Assembly: GCA_964370835.1 (NCBI GenBank)
Contig: CAYJLO010000003.1
Location: forward strand, 1-64,000
DNA length: 64,000 nucleotides
Direction of reading: 5' to 3'
Origin: CAYJAD01 sp964370835
GTDB lineage: Bacteria > Desulfobacterota > Desulfovibrionia > Desulfovibrionales > Desulfovibrionaceae
Made by a program: the position numbers and the translations under genes
Part shown: positions 1 to 9,100 of the stretch, one piece after another
Layout of the letters: each line of letters starts with the position of its first letter
How positions within the stretch are numbered: position 1 is the stretch's first letter
The notes under the pieces: model-generated
What the model was told of the DNA's origin: nothing
Databases searched by the model: none
Seen by the model: only the letters and a program-made list of their open reading frames with translations

Positions 1-100
1 TGGAAGATTTGGTCAACATATCCCAAATATGGGGCCCCGTCACACCACCGACAATGTAAATACCAATGCCGGCCAGAGTAAAAATTAAATTTCGTAACAT
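1..100 (-). CDS. small membrane protein, C-terminus cut by window edge
   Basis: Partial reading frame on the minus strand starting at the ATG complementary to 98-100 and running off the left edge after 33 codons. The visible part begins MLRNLIFTLAGIGIYIVGG, a single hydrophobic segment near the N-terminus, so it is a membrane or exported protein. An AAGG sequence lies about 10 bases upstream of the start. It is divergent from dnaA, with which it shares the upstream region. The family is not recognised from this fragment. Confidence 0.55.
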   Translation of the reverse strand, partial: MLRNLIFTLAGIGIYIVGGVTGPHIWDMLTKSS

Positions 101-354
101 GAGAAACCTTGATTATAATTGTTTTATTTTAGTAAGTTATCTAAAATACAGTGGCCCTTATACACATATATCCTGTTGACCATAATCTGAATAATCTTTC
201 TTGTCTAGCCATGGCCGGCAAAAGCCCGTTTTAAGTTTTTATAAACACTCAATATCTATACTGAAGACTAGACAAAATAGGCTTGTTAAAGTGCTCTTTT
301 TTTGTTATATTTAAGATTGTGGAAATGGCTTTGCGCGAACACTCTTTCTTCATC
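101..354. other. dnaA upstream region, possible origin segment
   Basis: AT-rich stretch between the divergent small membrane gene and dnaA. It contains one sequence matching the relaxed DnaA-box consensus TTWTNCACA, TTATACACA at 158-166. I see no cluster of boxes and no tandem 13-mers, so a full oriC is not demonstrated here; placing it here rests on the usual proximity of oriC to dnaA. Confidence 0.3.
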
Positions 355-1650
355 ATGGAAAATACATTTACCTTATACGAAGAATTACAAGAAAAAATCA
401 ATGAAATCTATCCTTTAAAAAATATTGAAGGGTGGCTTTCTGCGCTTGGCTTACAGTGGCACTTGCCCACCCGCACCGTAGAAGTGTATTTTCCTCATAT
501 GTTTTTTGGGGCATGGTTTGCCGAGGAAGCACAATATTATTTTGAAAAAGCCTTATGTGAAGTTATTTTTTCTGCCTATGCCCTTACGCCGCATATAGTA
601 TATAAAAAAGCTCCTCCAAAGCAGCATACTTCCCCCATTCTTACACAGAATACCATAAGGCAACAAACGGACTATTTTGAAGAATTTATTCATAATACCA
701 AGAATGAATTCCCCCTGGCTCTGCTGCGAGAAATGGCCCAAAAGCCCTTTGTGGCCAAGTATAATCCCTTTATCATGTATGGCAGTACCAGCACAGGGAA
801 AACACAAATTTTGCAATGCCTTACCAAAGCTTTGCACAAAATACATGCCTTGGAACAGAGGCTTTTTTACGGCAATACCGAGGACTTTAGTACATCCTTA
901 TCCACCCTTGGCGCACGTGGCTTGTGCCAAAAATATGATTTTTTCATCATAGATACCTTGGATAACATACAACCTTTATTGCCCATACAAATAATTTTTA
1001 AGGATTTTTTGGAAGCTTGCGTGGCGCAAAAAATTCAAATGGTTTTTGCCAGCACCATTAGTCCGGAACAAGAAAAAGATTTGGATAATTCTTTGCGCTC
1101 CAGATTAAATGCTGGCCTTGTGGTGCAATTAAAAAATTCTGACATAGATGTACGCATGCGCTTTGTGGTGAAATACGCAAAGCAATTGGGCATAAAACTG
1201 TCCAAAGAACATATTTTACTGTTGGCGCAGCGTTGTAAAAATATTGCCATGTTGCGCGGTGTATTGCTAAAAATAGAAGCTTTTTCGCAACTGCACCAAG
1301 GCACATTGCAAACCATAGACATGGAAAATATTTTGCGTCCCTTTGCCGATGAGGAAAAGAATTTAACCCCCGACGCCATTGTTTCTTGCATAGCTTCGTA
1401 CTTCGAAATGAATGAGGAACATATACTTGGCAACAAGCGCGATCCGGACATGGTGCGCGCGCGGCAGGTAAGTATGTATTTATGCCGTGATTTGTTGGGT
1501 TTATCTTATCCGGCCATAGGGAAAGTGTTTGGTGGCAAAGACCATAGTACGGTTATGTATGCCATTAAAAAGATTAAGAAATTAACAGATACGAACAAAA
1601 ATATGCAACATATGGTGACAGAAATTAAGCGTAAATGCATGGCTCTTTAA
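355..1650 (+). CDS. dnaA: chromosomal replication initiator DnaA, with degenerate AAA+ motifs
   Basis: Binds DnaA boxes at oriC and opens the duplex. Domain order is normal: N-terminal domain I with Trp27, a short linker, AAA+ domain, and C-terminal DNA-binding domain with GGKDHSTV at residues 393-400 (canonical GGRDHTTV). The ATPase core is unusual. Walker A is GSTSTGKT at residues 143-150, which keeps the G-x4-GKT pattern. The second acidic residue of Walker B is replaced (IIDTLD, Thr201; canonical IDDIQ). The sensor I Asp is Thr234, and the sensor II Arg is Ala298 (NIAMLRG against NVRELEG). The arginine finger SR(L/F) is kept at Arg250. I chose ATG 355 because domain I then lines up with E. 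coli DnaA; ATG 325 and TTG 283 are in-frame alternatives and none has a strong ribosome site. Position before dnaN and gyrB supports identity. Confidence 0.9.
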   Translation: MENTFTLYEELQEKINEIYPLKNIEGWLSALGLQWHLPTRTVEVYFPHMFFGAWFAEEAQYYFEKALCEVIFSAYALTPHIVYKKAPPKQHTSPILTQNTIRQQTDYFEEFIHNTKNEFPLALLREMAQKPFVAKYNPFIMYGSTSTGKTQILQCLTKALHKIHALEQRLFYGNTEDFSTSLSTLGARGLCQKYDFFIIDTLDNIQPLLPIQIIFKDFLEACVAQKIQMVFASTISPEQEKDLDNSLRSRLNAGLVVQLKNSDIDVRMRFVVKYAKQLGIKLSKEHILLLAQRCKNIAMLRGVLLKIEAFSQLHQGTLQTIDMENILRPFADEEKNLTPDAIVSCIASYFEMNEEHILGNKRDPDMVRARQVSMYLCRDLLGLSYPAIGKVFGGKDHSTVMYAIKKIKKLTDTNKNMQHMVTEIKRKCMAL

Positions 1651-1790
1651 AGAACCAGCCAAAAGCGCATTATGTGCCTTTTCTGTTCCCCATGTGTCAT
1701 GAAGTTTGTTCATTAAAAAATATGTAATTAAAGCGACTTACCAAGGTTAGTAACAAGAAGTAAACCTCTATTCTCTACTACAGGATTTAT

Positions 1791-2951
1791 ATGAAAATTA
1801 TAATAGAAAAAGAACAGGTCATCGAAGGATTGCAAAAAGCCGCAAACATTCTTCCTCAAAAAGCGGGTGCTGCATATTTACGTTCCATCTGGATTAAAAC
1901 AGAACAAGACGCAGTGTCCTTCTTGGCCACAGATGTGAACATGGAATTTCATGGCAAATATCCTGCTCTGGTGGAAGAAGGCGGTTTAGTGGGTGTACAG
2001 GGTCGCGCTTTTGTGGATCTTATGCGTCAACTTCCCAGCGGTAAGATTAAATTACAATTGGACGCTGAAAGCCAAACTCTACACATTGAGCAAGGCCGCA
2101 AGAAATATAAGTTGCCCACCAATGACTCCATCTGGTTTCAAGAATTTTCCGCTTTCCCTGTGGAGAATGCCGTCATTTGGTCCGGAGACTTCTTGCATGA
2201 TATTTTAGACAAGGTGACCTTTTGCATCAGCGACGATGACACCATGGACGCCATTGCATGCCTTTGCATGAAACCCATAACCCATGAAAGCGGCGATACC
2301 TACATAGAAGTATGTGGCCTCAATGGTCATCAATTTGCCTTGGTCTCTTTCAAAAACGATGATCTCTTTGCTTTACTCCCCCCCGAGGGAATTTTATTGC
2401 AAAAGAAATATTTGCAAGAGCTGAAAAAATGGCTTGGTAACCATGAAATAGAATTCAATATTACCGACAAGCGTTTTTATATGCGTACCCTACAAGGCGA
2501 AACCTTAAGCTTGCCGCGTGTTACCTATAATTACCCTGATTATAATACCTTTTTAGAAAAAGTTCGCGACAGTGCCAATAGTCTTGTGGTGAACAGAAAA
2601 GAAAGCATTGAGGCGCTGAGTCGCTTAAGTATTTTTAATACCAAGAACATTCGCTTTGCTAATTTTGATTTGAGCGAGCAAGAAGCAGTGCTCTCCGTAC
2701 AAGGTCAAGATGTGGGCTCTGCCACCGAAAGTTTAGAAGTGCGCTATGATGGCAGCATCAAAAAAATTGCCTTCCCCAGTAAGGAACTCATGGACATCAT
2801 GAATCACTTCCAATCTGCGGATTTAACCATGCGCTTAACCACAGACGAAGGACCCTGCGCCATATCCGGAAAGGATGATGTGGATTATTTAATTATTATT
2901 ATGCCCATGAAAGTGGGTGATACCGCTTATTATGGCGAGGATGAAGTATAA
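1791..2951 (+). CDS. dnaN: DNA polymerase III beta subunit (sliding clamp)
   Basis: The ring-shaped processivity clamp that holds the replicative polymerase on DNA and docks many repair proteins. The protein has 386 residues, the usual length for bacterial beta, with three repeated clamp folds. The C-terminal segment LIIIMPMKVGD matches the conserved end of beta clamps (YVVMPMRL type), which forms part of the peptide-binding pocket. Start ATG 1791 is preceded by AGGA at 6-base spacing. It lies 141 bp after dnaA and 2 bp before gyrB, so dnaN and gyrB are very likely co-transcribed. Confidence 0.95.
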   Translation: MKIIIEKEQVIEGLQKAANILPQKAGAAYLRSIWIKTEQDAVSFLATDVNMEFHGKYPALVEEGGLVGVQGRAFVDLMRQLPSGKIKLQLDAESQTLHIEQGRKKYKLPTNDSIWFQEFSAFPVENAVIWSGDFLHDILDKVTFCISDDDTMDAIACLCMKPITHESGDTYIEVCGLNGHQFALVSFKNDDLFALLPPEGILLQKKYLQELKKWLGNHEIEFNITDKRFYMRTLQGETLSLPRVTYNYPDYNTFLEKVRDSANSLVVNRKESIEALSRLSIFNTKNIRFANFDLSEQEAVLSVQGQDVGSATESLEVRYDGSIKKIAFPSKELMDIMNHFQSADLTMRLTTDEGPCAISGKDDVDYLIIIMPMKVGDTAYYGEDEV

Positions 2952-2953
2952 AG

Positions 2954-5362
2954 ATGACAACGGATATGACACAGCCTAAATCTAATTATGGTGCCGACTC
3001 CATTGATATTTTAGAAGGTCTTGCTGCGGTTCGCAAAAGACCTGCCATGTATATTGGTTCCACCGATACACGCGGCTTACATCACCTTGTGTATGAAGTT
3101 GTGGACAACTCCATAGACGAGGCCATGGCCGGTTTTTGTACACATATTCAAGTGATTATCCATGTGGATAATAGCATTACCGTGCGCGATAATGGCCGCG
3201 GTATTCCTGTGGATATTCACCCCAAAGCCGGCGTGCCTGCCGTGCAGGTGGTTCTCACCGTATTACACGCAGGTGGTAAGTTCGACAACGATACCTATAA
3301 AGTATCCGGTGGTCTGCACGGTGTGGGTGTGTCTTGTGTAAACGCCTTGTCTGAAAGCCTCACCGTCACCGTATGCCGTGATGGTGGTCGCTACAAGCAA
3401 AGCTATTGCCGCGGTGTGCCCCAAGATGAATTGGTGCGCGATGGCGACACCACTTTGCGCGGTACCACCATTCACTTTAAGCCCGACGAAGAAATCTTTG
3501 AAGTGAGCGAATATTCCTATGAAGTATTACGCAAACGCTTTGAAGAGCTGGCTTACCTTAATAAAGGTCTTGAAATCGAATGCATCGACGAAAGAACTGA
3601 AGAAAGCCACACCTTCCGCGCCGACGGTGGCATAGGTCAATTTGTGAAGGATTTGAACTCCGGCGAAAGCGGCATTCACTCCATCATCGATGTTGAAGGC
3701 GTTAGCGACAATGTGAGCGTGGACTTTGCCATGCAATACAATGCCACGTACAAAGAAAACGTTCTCACCTTTGCCAACAACATTCGCACCAAGGAAGGCG
3801 GCACGCACCTCATGGGCTTTAGAGCCGCTCTTACCCGTGCCATTAATGGTTATATTAAGAACCAAGCCGACATCGTAAAAAAGCTTAAAGGCACCAACCT
3901 TTCCGGCGATGATGTGCGCGAAGGTCTCACCGCTGTCATCAGCGTTAAATTGCCCAATCCGCAATTTGAAGGCCAAACCAAAACCAAACTTGGCAATAGT
4001 GAAGTGGCGGGCATTGTGTCTGCTCTGGTGTACGATAAGCTCAATGTGTACTTTGAGGAAAATCCCAAGGATATTCGCCTTATCATCGAAAAAGCCGTGG
4101 ACGCTGCCAGAGCACGCGACGCCGCCAGACGCGCCAAAGAATTGGTGCGCCGTAAGGGTGTGCTATCCGACAATGCTTTGCCCGGTAAATTGGCCGATTG
4201 TCAAAGTAAAGATCCTGCCATTTCTGAAATATTCATCGTGGAAGGTGACTCCGCGGGCGGTTCGGCGAAACAAGGGCGCAATCCCAACAATCAAGCCATC
4301 TTACCCCTGCGTGGTAAAATCTTAAACACCGAACGCACCCGTTTTGATAAAATGCTGGCCAATAAGGAAGTAAAAGCCCTTATTACGGCCATGGGTGTTG
4401 GTATTGGTAAAGATGATATAGATTTGGCAAAGTTACGCTATCATAAAATAGTTATCATGACAGACGCCGACGTGGACGGCGCGCACATTCGTACCTTGCT
4501 GTTGACATTCTTCTTCCGTCAATATCAAGAGCTCATTGATAACGGTTATTTATACATAGCTCAGCCGCCTTTGTACCGTGCACACAATTCACGTTTTGAA
4601 AAATTCATCAAGGACGATGCAGAGCTCAATCAATTCCTTTTACAGCGCATTAGTGAAGATGCCACCATCATCTGCGAAAATGGTGCCTCTTTCACGGGTG
4701 AGCCTTTGATTATACTCATGAAGGATGTGGAAAATCTGCAAAGACGCGTGCGCGATGCCGAAAATACCGGCATTAACCGTGAGCTTTTCGTATCTCTTTT
4801 GGAATACGATACCCCTCTCACTCCCGAAGCTTTGAACGATGGCCTCAGCGATGAAGTGCAAAATTTCTTTGCCGCCAAGGGCTACACCGTGACTTTGGAT
4901 AGAGAATTATTGCTGGACGGCAATGCACGCGTGTTCATCACTTTTGAAGACAGCAATCAGCATCGCGTACGTCGCGGTACGGAGTTCTTTGCTTCTCGTT
5001 TGTACAAACAAGCTTGGAATGCCTTTGCTCATATTCGTCAAGATTATGGCATGAGCAATTTCATCTTGGAAACCAAGAACGACAAGACCAACCACAATGA
5101 CGTGTTTGATTTGTTTGCTTCCACCTTGGAAGCAGGGCGTCGCGGCATTAATATTCAGCGTTACAAAGGTCTTGGTGAAATGAACCCAGAGCAATTGTGG
5201 GTGACCACCATGAATCCTGAAAACAGAACGCTGTTACAGGTGACTGTGGATGATGCTGTGGAGGCGTCGGATACTTTTGAAAAGCTCATGGGTGATAGAG
5301 TAGAGCCGCGTCGTGAATTTATCGAACGCAATGCTTTATCTGTCCAAGATCTCGACATTTAA
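2954..5362 (+). CDS. gyrB: DNA gyrase subunit B
   Basis: ATPase subunit of gyrase, which with GyrA introduces negative supercoils. The 802 residues match the long Gram-negative form carrying an insert in the TOPRIM domain. Visible motifs: GHKL ATPase EVVDNSIDEAMAG and DNGRGIPV near the N-terminus, the GGLHGVGVS loop, TOPRIM EGDSAGGSAKQGRN and TDADVDGAHI, and the C-terminal QRYKGLGEMNPEQLW. The quinolone-pocket Asp of EGDSAGG is intact; the position of E. coli Lys447 is Arg, a conservative change. The start overlaps the dnaN operon with a 2-bp gap; ATG 2966 is an alternative. A 127-bp palindromic element begins at the stop codon. Confidence 0.96.
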   Translation: MTTDMTQPKSNYGADSIDILEGLAAVRKRPAMYIGSTDTRGLHHLVYEVVDNSIDEAMAGFCTHIQVIIHVDNSITVRDNGRGIPVDIHPKAGVPAVQVVLTVLHAGGKFDNDTYKVSGGLHGVGVSCVNALSESLTVTVCRDGGRYKQSYCRGVPQDELVRDGDTTLRGTTIHFKPDEEIFEVSEYSYEVLRKRFEELAYLNKGLEIECIDERTEESHTFRADGGIGQFVKDLNSGESGIHSIIDVEGVSDNVSVDFAMQYNATYKENVLTFANNIRTKEGGTHLMGFRAALTRAINGYIKNQADIVKKLKGTNLSGDDVREGLTAVISVKLPNPQFEGQTKTKLGNSEVAGIVSALVYDKLNVYFEENPKDIRLIIEKAVDAARARDAARRAKELVRRKGVLSDNALPGKLADCQSKDPAISEIFIVEGDSAGGSAKQGRNPNNQAILPLRGKILNTERTRFDKMLANKEVKALITAMGVGIGKDDIDLAKLRYHKIVIMTDADVDGAHIRTLLLTFFFRQYQELIDNGYLYIAQPPLYRAHNSRFEKFIKDDAELNQFLLQRISEDATIICENGASFTGEPLIILMKDVENLQRRVRDAENTGINRELFVSLLEYDTPLTPEALNDGLSDEVQNFFAAKGYTVTLDRELLLDGNARVFITFEDSNQHRVRRGTEFFASRLYKQAWNAFAHIRQDYGMSNFILETKNDKTNHNDVFDLFASTLEAGRRGINIQRYKGLGEMNPEQLWVTTMNPENRTLLQVTVDDAVEASDTFEKLMGDRVEPRREFIERNALSVQDLDI

Positions 5363-5487
5363 ATTTGTTCAGAAAGGGCAATAGGCTTCGTCAGACTCGT
5401 TTTTTACTTCAGTCGAGTATATCTTTATACACTTCTTACGTAAAAAAATTCGTCTTCCTTGCCTCTCATCCCTTTCTGAACAAATTT
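5361..5487 (+). repeat. dispersed palindromic element family I, copy 1
   Basis: Starts on the gyrB stop codon. Outer arms 5361-5378 and 5470-5487 are an 18-bp perfect inverted repeat. Inside are a second stem (TTTTTTAC about 5400-5407 with GTAAAAAA about 5440-5447) and an apical GTATA/TATAC hairpin near 5417-5430. The second copy (35743-35871) has the same length and geometry, the same unpaired blocks cgtcaga and tcttccttgc, and a similar apex, but different arm sequences that are again complementary. It could be a transcript 3'-end structure of gyrB or a mobile palindrome. Confidence 0.7.
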
Positions 5488-5602
5488 GGATATGCTTTTT
5501 GAACGCATTTTGAAGTAAATTTTGTACATAGAATAAATAAAATTATACGGAAAATATAAGCGCGGCCGCGATTTTCATCTAAGGAAAATAGGCACCGCCA
5601 TG

Positions 5603-5672
5603 AAAGTTTTTTAGAAAGGGGTTTGGGGAAAAACCTTTTTTTCAAAAAAGGTTTTCCCCAATAAGCATTTTT
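5603..5672 (+). repeat. dispersed hairpin element family III, short copy
   Basis: Begins aaagttttttag like the two long copies at 17552 and 53167, and carries their terminal hairpin (tggggaaaaacc near 5634 pairing with ggttttcccca ending at 5670), but lacks the middle part. Lies between gyrB and gyrA, about 30 bp before the gyrA start. Confidence 0.6.
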
Positions 5673-5702
5673 CCCCAAGAAAAGTGCCATAAGTGAGGCT
5701 AC

Positions 5703-8294
5703 ATGTCTGATCAAGATAAAATTAGTATTGAGAAAGAGCTACGCAAATCCTATTTGGAGTATTCTCTTTCGGTAATTATAGGTCGTGCCATTCCCGATGC
5801 CAGAGATGGCCTCAAACCAGTGCACAGACGTATTATGTATGCACAGCACGAGCTTTCCAACTCTTACAATAGGCCACACAAAAAGAGTGCGCGTATTGTG
5901 GGTGACGTTATTGGTAAGTACCACCCCCACGGTGACTCGGCTGTATACTATGCCTTGGTGCGTATGGCGCAAGAATTTTCCATGCGCGATCCGCTCATCG
6001 ACGGTCAAGGTAACTTTGGCTCCATCGACGGCGACGCTGCAGCGGCCATGCGTTATACCGAAGCACGCATGTCTCGCTTGGCCGGCGAATTTTTGAATGA
6101 TATTGAAAAAGAAACGGTGGAGTTTCGTCCTAACTACGATAACACCTTGCAAGAACCCGCCGTTTTGCCCACAAAAGTTCCCAATCTGCTTTTAAATGGC
6201 ACATCGGGCATTGCGGTGGGTATGGCCACCAATATTCCTCCGCACAACTTGGGCGAACTTTCCGACGCGCTGTTGCATTTACTGGCCAATCCAGAATGCA
6301 CAGTGAAAGACCTCATGGAATATGTGAAGGGCCCGGACTTTCCCACGGCCGGCTTTGTGTACGCAGGGCAGGGCTTGCATGATGCCTATCACACTGGCCG
6401 CGGCACCGTTAAAATGCGCGGTAAAGTGGAAATTGAAGAGCGCAAAAAGGGCTTTCAATCCATCATCATTAAAGAGATTCCCTACAGCCTCAATAAATCT
6501 CGCTTGGTGGAAAACATTGCTGCCTTGGTGCATGATCGCAAAATTGACGGTATTTCTGACTTGCGCGACGAATCAGACCGCAAGGGCATTCGTATTGTGG
6601 TGGAGCTTAAACGCGGCACCATTCCAGAAATCGTCATAAATTCTTTGTATAAATACACACCATTAGAATCATCTTTTGGTATTAATATGCTGGCCGTTGT
6701 GGATAATAGACCGCAATTGCTCAACCTCAAGTCCGCATTGCGGTGTTTCCTTGAGCACAGACGCGACGTCATCATTCGCCGCACCAGATATGATTTGGCC
6801 AAGGCTGAAGCCAGAGCACATATTTTGGAAGGCTTACGCATTGCTTTGGATAATATCGACGAAATCGTTGCCATTATCCGTGCATCTGCCACGCCGGAAG
6901 AAGCTCGCACGCGCCTCATGGAGCGTTTTGCTTTAAGCGAAATTCAAGCCAAGGCCATTTTGGAAATGCGCTTGCAACGCCTCACAGGCTTGCAACGTGA
7001 TGAACTCATGGCAGAATACAAAGATATTTTGCAAAAAATTGAGTATTTCCAATCTATTTTGAGCAATGTGGAAGTATTACGCTCGGTTATTCGCGATGAA
7101 ATAACCCATATTCGTGATACTTTCTCCACCAAACGTCGCACCGAAGTGTTGGTGGATGAGCTCACAGGCATTGATATTGAAGACTTAATTCCCGATGAAG
7201 AAGTGGTCTTCACCTTGTCACGTCGCGGCTATATGAAGCGCACCACGCTGGATAATTACCAACAGCAAAAACGTGGCGGCAAGGGCATTGCGGCATTGCA
7301 TACGTCGGATGATGACTATGTGCAAGAGTTCCTAACCACCACTAACCATCAGTACTTATTGCTCTTTACCAATAAGGGCCGCATGCATCAGGTGAAAGTG
7401 CACCAAGTGCCGGAAGGCAGCCGCACAGCCAAGGGTATGCACATAGCAAATCTCTTACCCATGGAAGAAAATGAATGGGTAACCACCGTACTCACGGTGC
7501 GTGAATTTGCCGAAGATAAGCATTTCCTCTTTGTGACCAAGCGCGGCATGGTGAAACGCTCTTCCGCTTCCTTGTACGCCAAGTGCCGTAAGACCGGCCT
7601 CATTGCCGTGGGTCTTAAGGACGATGACGAATTGGTGGTGGTACGACCCATCCGTGATGACAGCCACATTGTGCTGGCCACATCCAATGGCTTCTCCATC
7701 CGCTTTTCTTGCCGTGATGTTCGACCCATGGGTCGCGGCGCCACCGGTGTGAAGGGCGTTGCCCTGCGCCGTGATGATGCCGTGGTGGCTTGTGTTGTCT
7801 TAAAACAAGATGACCAAACCACGGAAATCATGTCCATTTCCAGCAATGGTTATGGTAAGCGCACCAGAGTGGACTTATACCGCGCTCAATCTCGCGGCGG
7901 AAAGGGCATCATCAACTTCAAGGTCACGTCCAAGACGGGCCAAGTGGTGGGTGCCATGCCTGTGCGCGATGATGACGGCCTTGTGTTGCTCACATCGGCC
8001 AATAAAATTGTGCGCATCGGCGTGGATGATGTGCGTTCCAAGGGACGTGCCACCATGGGCGTTATGCTTGTGCGCATGGACAATGGCGCCACTGTGGTGG
8101 GCTTTGACCGTGTGGACGAAGGCGGCGCACGCAAAGAAGATTTAGAAGATGATGATATGCAAACCATGGACGAAGCAGGAAAAGGTATTATATCTACTGA
8201 ACAAGTGGAAGCATCCGATGAAGTAGGTGGCGAAGCATCTGGCGAAACTCCAGAAGCTAGCACCGAGGGTGATGAAGATACTACCGAGGAATAA
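5703..8294 (+). CDS. gyrA: DNA gyrase subunit A, with Tyr at the Asp87-equivalent position
   Basis: Breakage-reunion subunit of gyrase. Has 863 residues: winged-helix/tower region with the catalytic Tyr in AAAMRYTEAR, a coiled coil, and a C-terminal beta-pinwheel carrying the GyrA box as QKRGGKG, which marks gyrase rather than topoisomerase IV. The tail after the pinwheel (from about residue 815) is very acidic and rich in Glu, Asp, Ser and Thr, as in many GyrAs that tune wrapping. In the quinolone-determining region the sequence is HPHGDSAVYYALVRM: Ser83 is kept, but the E. coli Asp87 position is Tyr (residue 83 here, codon TAT 5949-5951), one base from GAT. GAGG lies just before ATG 5703. 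Separated from gyrB by 340 bp of repeats. Confidence 0.96.
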   Translation: MSDQDKISIEKELRKSYLEYSLSVIIGRAIPDARDGLKPVHRRIMYAQHELSNSYNRPHKKSARIVGDVIGKYHPHGDSAVYYALVRMAQEFSMRDPLIDGQGNFGSIDGDAAAAMRYTEARMSRLAGEFLNDIEKETVEFRPNYDNTLQEPAVLPTKVPNLLLNGTSGIAVGMATNIPPHNLGELSDALLHLLANPECTVKDLMEYVKGPDFPTAGFVYAGQGLHDAYHTGRGTVKMRGKVEIEERKKGFQSIIIKEIPYSLNKSRLVENIAALVHDRKIDGISDLRDESDRKGIRIVVELKRGTIPEIVINSLYKYTPLESSFGINMLAVVDNRPQLLNLKSALRCFLEHRRDVIIRRTRYDLAKAEARAHILEGLRIALDNIDEIVAIIRASATPEEARTRLMERFALSEIQAKAILEMRLQRLTGLQRDELMAEYKDILQKIEYFQSILSNVEVLRSVIRDEITHIRDTFSTKRRTEVLVDELTGIDIEDLIPDEEVVFTLSRRGYMKRTTLDNYQQQKRGGKGIAALHTSDDDYVQEFLTTTNHQYLLLFTNKGRMHQVKVHQVPEGSRTAKGMHIANLLPMEENEWVTTVLTVREFAEDKHFLFVTKRGMVKRSSASLYAKCRKTGLIAVGLKDDDELVVVRPIRDDSHIVLATSNGFSIRFSCRDVRPMGRGATGVKGVALRRDDAVVACVVLKQDDQTTEIMSISSNGYGKRTRVDLYRAQSRGGKGIINFKVTSKTGQVVGAMPVRDDDGLVLLTSANKIVRIGVDDVRSKGRATMGVMLVRMDNGATVVGFDRVDEGGARKEDLEDDDMQTMDEAGKGIISTEQVEASDEVGGEASGETPEASTEGDEDTTEE

Positions 8295-8296
8295 GT

Positions 8297-9091
8297 TTGC
8301 GTACCATTATAAATATAGTAGGTATATTAGTAGTAATACTGCTTCTTTTTGCTGCCTATGACATGCGGCAAAAAGAAGATACCTTCTCTTTACTACAAAA
8401 ATCCCTTGCCCAAGAAGATTGGGCAGGGGCTGAAAAATATCTTCTTGTGTACTTGGAAGAAGAATTGGACATGGAAAAAAGCTGGCAGGCTTGGGTAACG
8501 CTTATTGATGTGAGCAAAAAAGCTGCCTTACATCCCGATGTCATAGTGTCTTATTTAGATGATATGATGCTGGACTATGGGCATGATGCTTCCAAAAAGA
8601 AGTATATTTTATTCCATAAGGCGGCCTTTACAGAAAGTAAGGGGAATTTGGATGACAGCATTGCGGCTCTGGAAAAATATGCGCATTTATCTAATCTGTC
8701 TGCCAATGAAGCTTATGTGGCCTATAAAAAACTTTTGCAATTCTACTTTAGACAAAGTAATTTCACCAGCGCAGAAGATATTTTACATGACTGTTTAGCT
8801 TTGACCATTTCAGAAGACGATACAGCTTTTTGTTTGTACAATTTGGCAGAAATTTATGCAGGAAAAGGTTCGTACGATACGGCCCATGAATTTTTGCAGC
8901 AATTGGAGTATTTGAGTATTTCTAAATATAGGCAAAGCCAAGTTTATTTTTTGCATGCCGATATTTTGGAACAACAAAGAAAATATAAAGAGGCCTTGGA
9001 ATATTTCAAGCTTGCCTTAGATAATTATGGAAATAAAGCTGTGGTACAACAACGTATCGACGCTTTAGAAAAATTGCTTACTAAAAAATAA
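8297..9091 (+). CDS. membrane-anchored TPR-like protein
   Basis: Begins with TTG 2 bp after the gyrA stop, preceded by GAGGAA in the gyrA end, so translation is coupled to gyrA. Residues 4-21 form one hydrophobic anchor. The rest (264 residues total) is alpha-helical and rich in Ala, Leu, Tyr and Glu, with repeated patterns such as AALEKYAHLS, CLYNLAEIYAGKGSYDTA and KYKEALEYFKLALDNYG, typical of tetratricopeptide repeats. Probably a protein-protein interaction scaffold on the membrane; its partner is not evident. A TPR protein between gyrA and purF is, to my knowledge, a conserved arrangement in this bacterial group. Confidence 0.75.
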   Translation: MRTIINIVGILVVILLLFAAYDMRQKEDTFSLLQKSLAQEDWAGAEKYLLVYLEEELDMEKSWQAWVTLIDVSKKAALHPDVIVSYLDDMMLDYGHDASKKKYILFHKAAFTESKGNLDDSIAALEKYAHLSNLSANEAYVAYKKLLQFYFRQSNFTSAEDILHDCLALTISEDDTAFCLYNLAEIYAGKGSYDTAHEFLQQLEYLSISKYRQSQVYFLHADILEQQRKYKEALEYFKLALDNYGNKAVVQQRIDALEKLLTKK

Positions 9092-9100
9092 GGTGAAAGT

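Noticed and set aside
101..354. Confident oriC call upstream of dnaA
   Set aside because: Only one DnaA-box-like 9-mer and no tandem AT-rich repeats seen; kept only as a low-confidence region.
5466..5714. Minus-strand open frame between gyrB and gyrA
   Set aside because: Made of the family I arm and the family III hairpin; overlaps the gyrA start; no coding character.
7388..8263. Long minus-strand open frames opposite gyrA, and similar ones opposite gyrB, hisS, aspS, purF and the acyl-CoA synthetase
   Set aside because: Antisense shadows of well-supported genes; their translations show no domains and follow from codon bias on the true strand.
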